Below are positions 61,587-64,000 of a stretch of 64,000 nucleotides of DNA, piece by piece. Both the position numbers and the translations under genes were made by a program. Source of the DNA: Rubripirellula lacrimiformis (lineage in GTDB: Bacteria; Planctomycetota; Planctomycetia; Pirellulales; Pirellulaceae); assembly GCF_007741535.1 (NCBI RefSeq), contig NZ_CP036525.1:7936001-8000000 (forward strand), read 5' to 3'. Under the pieces are notes generated by a model that saw only the letters and a program-made list of their open reading frames with translations, made no database searches and was not told the origin of the DNA. Every line of letters begins with the position of its first letter. The stretch's first letter is position 1.

Positions 61587-62627
61587 CTAGATCGGTTCCA
61601 TCGCGCCGCTGAGGGCACCTAGATAGGTTTGGGCGATACGGAAGATCAGGAACACAAAGAACAGGATGATCGCCACGCGAATGATCACCGTTGCGGTGCC
61701 AGCCAGGAATTTGACCGCCGACCTGGCCCGTTCGTCGTACTCTTTGGCCAGGTAATCCATCGATTCCGCATCGGTGCCAGAGTGCTCGGCAATGTCCACT
61801 CGCGCGATGAAGTCCTCGGGGAACAGATCGGTCGCGGCCAGGGCACCGGCCAGAGTCGATCCACCGCGGATCGCTGTTTCGGCGTCGTCGGCGGCGCTGC
61901 GGTAGTAGTCGCTGTCGGTACTGTCCAACGCCAGCGGGATCGCTCGCAACGGATCCAAGCCCGCATCCAACGACAGCGCCATGGTCCAACAGAACCGCGA
62001 GATCGTGATGGTTTGGATCGAGGGACCAATTTTGGGGATCAAATAGATCAGCGGTGCCAGATTCTGGATTCCGCCGACATTATTAAAGAACGCCCAGGTG
62101 AAGCCACCGACGGTGCCAAAAAAGATCGACACGTACAACCAAAACCACAGCACGCCGCTGCCCCCGCGGAGCCCGAATCCCAAAATATCCGTCATCTGGC
62201 CGCCGCCGGCCGGCGTCAGGATCCCCATCAGATAGATCAACAGCGAAAGCACCACGATCCCGCCGACAAGTTGCAGACCGGGAAGGGTGATCGAGCTGAT
62301 GAACATCCGCCGTGTGCTGATCTGGCGTTGGAAGTGCTCGCTTAGCGCTAGCAGAGTCCGTTCCAGACGCCCGGTCGCTTCACCGACTCGCGTCATCGCC
62401 GCCATCAATCGTGGGAAATAGGCGGAATTCTGGTCCATCACCGAACTCAGATGGTCACCCCGCCGGGCTCCTTCGGCCAACAATCGCATCGCTTGGCGTT
62501 CGTTCGGGGCGCCGTGACTGGCTTCACTTTCCAGCAACCGAATCATATCGGCACCTGCCTTCAGCCCCGTTCCAAAACGGTGACAGAACTTCGATGCCGT
62601 CGTAAGTTTCAATCGCTTGGAAAACAC
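61587..62627 (-). CDS. Type II secretion system F family protein
   Basis: A 346-residue inner-membrane protein with two copies of the T2SSF domain. Copy 1: FCHRFGTGLKAGADMIRLLE and ARRGDHLSSVMDQNSAYFPRLMAAMTRVGEATGRLERTL. Copy 2: FCWTMALSLDAGLDPLRAIPLALDS and IRGGSTLAGALAATDLFPEDFIARVDIAEHSGTDAESMDYLA. Several membrane helices lie between and after. It is the platform of a type II secretion or type IV pilus machine. No gspE or gspG-type genes are adjacent. Confidence 0.9.
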   Translation of the reverse strand: MFSKRLKLTTASKFCHRFGTGLKAGADMIRLLESEASHGAPNERQAMRLLAEGARRGDHLSSVMDQNSAYFPRLMAAMTRVGEATGRLERTLLALSEHFQRQISTRRMFISSITLPGLQLVGGIVVLSLLIYLMGILTPAGGGQMTDILGFGLRGGSGVLWFWLYVSIFFGTVGGFTWAFFNNVGGIQNLAPLIYLIPKIGPSIQTITISRFCWTMALSLDAGLDPLRAIPLALDSTDSDYYRSAADDAETAIRGGSTLAGALAATDLFPEDFIARVDIAEHSGTDAESMDYLAKEYDERARSAVKFLAGTATVIIRVAIILFFVFLIFRIAQTYLGALSGAMEPI

Positions 62628-62857
62628 GCGATGGTCGCCTCAGAGAAGAAAGGTCGTCAAAGCCGATCGAAGACCTTTGCGAATGTCCCAGCGATCAGCA
62701 GCTGCCCCACCGAGTTTAGCGGATTTGGCGGCTAGCGGCCCACTGATTGATTGAGTCGTTCAGTCCAACGCTGGGAATCATCTCGCAGCGGAAGTCGTCC
62801 AAGGGCTGTCGATTGAATCAGCAGCCGGTCAACGAAGGGAACATCCAGCGACTCTGA

Positions 62858-63178
62858 TCAAGCAGCGTGGTCGGCCGGTACATCCTTTGGCGCCGCAGCA
62901 ACCGAGACGTTGGATGTTTTCGCGGCGACATCGACCACGGAGGCGGCAGAATCAGATCGCTTTACCGAACCGGCAAATTCTCGCAGCGTCTCTTCAACCT
63001 GGGCAAGCTGTTCGGCTGCGGTTTGCGAAAGATTGACAAAAAGGATTCGCGTCGTTCCGACCTGACACCAAGTGGCCTGTTCGTCTTCGAGCACCTCCAT
63101 CCGAACCTTGAAACCGGCTTTGCGAGCCTGGTTCAAACGCTGTTTCAACCGTGCGACGACGTTCAAATTCTCGCTCAT
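62858..63178 (-). CDS. Small conserved-looking protein, unknown function
   Basis: A 106-residue soluble protein. The first 70 residues (ENLNVVARLKQRLNQARKAGFKVRMEVLEDEQATWCQVGTTRILFVNLSQ...) have a strand-helix pattern; the tail is Ala/Val/Ser rich. GGAAG lies 4-5 nt before the ATG at 63178; the longer frame to 63328 is less likely. No family recognised. Confidence 0.6.
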   Translation of the reverse strand: MSENLNVVARLKQRLNQARKAGFKVRMEVLEDEQATWCQVGTTRILFVNLSQTAAEQLAQVEETLREFAGSVKRSDSAASVVDVAAKTSNVSVAAAPKDVPADHAA

Positions 63179-63486
63179 CTCGCTTCCATCGACGATTCCG
63201 GACGGGATGGCCGGGTGGTAGGCCCCGGCCTCTACAGGCGGTCGCCCCACAGCCTGTGCCCAATGCGATCGTTCACTCATTCGCCGAAACGAGAGCAGAA
63301 ATCGATGGGCCGGCGGTACCAAAATCACGAAGGTTCAGCGAGTTGGCAATCTGTGCGGGACTATCACCAAACGGTGTAGCAAGTTGCTGGGCGTCGACGA
63401 TAGGTCATTCAACGGGGCACGTTAGCATTTTAACGCTCGTCCCGATTTTGAGCTCCGCCGTTACTCTGCTGGCCACCTGAATCGAC
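63179..63486. other. Gene-free stretch between divergent genes
   Basis: 308 bp that must carry the promoters of the small protein and the histidine kinase. Nothing recognisable was found. Confidence 0.45.
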
Positions 63487-64000
63487 ATGTCGAAGCAACC
63501 CAACGCCGCCCCCAACATCAACGAACAACAATTGCACATTCAGCAGCTGAAAGGCGAATTGCGTCGACTGCAATCGATGGCGGCTTTGGGCGAATTGACC
63601 GGCACGGCGACCCACGAATTCAACAATGTGTTGATGACAATCATCAACTACGCTCGTTTGGGCATCCGCAACAAAGACGAACCTAGCCGCGACAAAGCGC
63701 TCAGCAAAATCTTGGAAGCATCCGAACGAGCGGCTAAGATCACCAACACGATTCTTGCTCAAGCCAAGAACCGCAGCGAGTCTTTCGAACCGACTCAACT
63801 GGGCGAAATCATCGACAGTTCGATGATGCTGCTAGAACGCGAAATGCGAAATTATCGCATCGCCGTCGAAACCGAAATCGATCCGGCGACCCCCGCGGTT
63901 CAGGCCAGCGGCAATCAGATCGGACGCGTGCTGCTAAACCTGTTGATCAACGCCCGCCAAGCGATCGTCGAAGGCGGCACCATCCTGGTCCGATTGGCAC
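63487..64000 (+). CDS. Sensor histidine kinase, N-terminal part
   Basis: The frame is open from the ATG at 63487 to the window end (171 codons). It starts with a short helical head, then a HisKA-like dimerisation helix GELTGTATHEFNNVLMTIIN with the phospho-His in ATHEFNN, and the start of the HATPase N box VLLNLLINARQAI. No membrane segment is seen, so it is a cytoplasmic or PAS-type sensor whose input domain, if any, lies downstream or is absent. The gene runs past the window edge. Confidence 0.85.
   Translation, partial: MSKQPNAAPNINEQQLHIQQLKGELRRLQSMAALGELTGTATHEFNNVLMTIINYARLGIRNKDEPSRDKALSKILEASERAAKITNTILAQAKNRSESFEPTQLGEIIDSSMMLLEREMRNYRIAVETEIDPATPAVQASGNQIGRVLLNLLINARQAIVEGGTILVRLA

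Noticed and set aside
1-64000. tRNA, rRNA or riboswitch genes
   Set aside because: No cloverleaf, rRNA or riboswitch consensus was recognisable by eye in the intergenic stretches; a covariance-model scan would be needed to exclude small RNAs.

Overview
The window looks like a chromosome segment of a marine planctomycete of the Rhodopirellula/Pirellulaceae type. This is inferred from gene content and has not been checked by any search. The pointers are: five secreted sulfatases; DUF1552 and DUF1592-type cytochrome proteins; a DUF1559 pilin-like protein with the H-X9-DG signature; Gfo/Idh/MocA oxidoreductases; PQQ-propeller proteins; an ECF sigma factor coupled to a Ser/Thr kinase with TPRs; a surface protein with the LExR-MLA N-terminal motif; and a fused aroD-aroE. 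The DNA is GC-rich and genes lie on both strands in short runs. No rRNA, tRNA, CRISPR, transposase or phage gene was seen.

Layout. 1-7.6 kb (mostly +): tail of a DUF1552 protein, a DUF1592-type cytochrome protein, a sulfatase, a small basic protein (-), a pRiA4b ORF-3-like protein and a Gfo/Idh/MocA protein. 7.6-14 kb: a Kef-type antiporter (-), a 158-bp-period hairpin repeat, a CoA-disulfide-reductase/rhodanese fusion, a TolC-like protein and a secreted rhodanese (-). 14.4-25.3 kb: a DUF1559 protein with a small lipoprotein and a terminator, a sulfatase, a DHDPS-family aldolase (-) divergent from an AraC regulator, a three-sulfatase operon (-) joined by 4-bp overlaps, and a PPOX-fold protein. 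25.3-35 kb (-): a response-regulator cyclase, a coupled sigma/kinase/surface-protein operon, a squalene-cyclase-like toroid protein and a small secreted protein. 35-45.7 kb: pectate lyase, AAA ATPase, GT2, hisI, a GcvH-like protein coupled to a HemW-like radical SAM protein, a PQQ propeller, aroDE, an acetyltransferase and a pentapeptide protein. 45.7-54.9 kb: prepilin peptidase, a REC-HATPase protein, class II photolyase, rplM, rpsI, infA, a large exported protein and a DUF1571 protein. 54.9-64 kb: a composite hairpin repeat array, a Tat-exported Gfo/Idh/MocA protein, a PQQ propeller, RbsD/FucU, an S2P protease with CBS domains, a broken CDF transporter, a T2SS-F protein, two small proteins and the start of a histidine kinase.

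How the genes may work together. The sulfatases, pectate lyase, the two Gfo/Idh/MocA proteins, the RbsD/FucU mutarotase and the aldolase fit import-linked or periplasmic degradation of sulfated polysaccharides. The DUF1559 protein, prepilin peptidase and GspF-like protein are scattered parts of a type II/IV-pilus-like export machinery. Signalling is heavy: an ECF sigma/Ser-Thr kinase operon, a nucleotide cyclase with unusual substrate-site residues, a REC-HATPase protein and a histidine kinase. The most unusual items are the sigma/kinase/surface-protein operon, the HemW-like/GcvH-like pair, the composite repeat array with scattered copies, the cyclase substitutions and the CDF transporter deletion.
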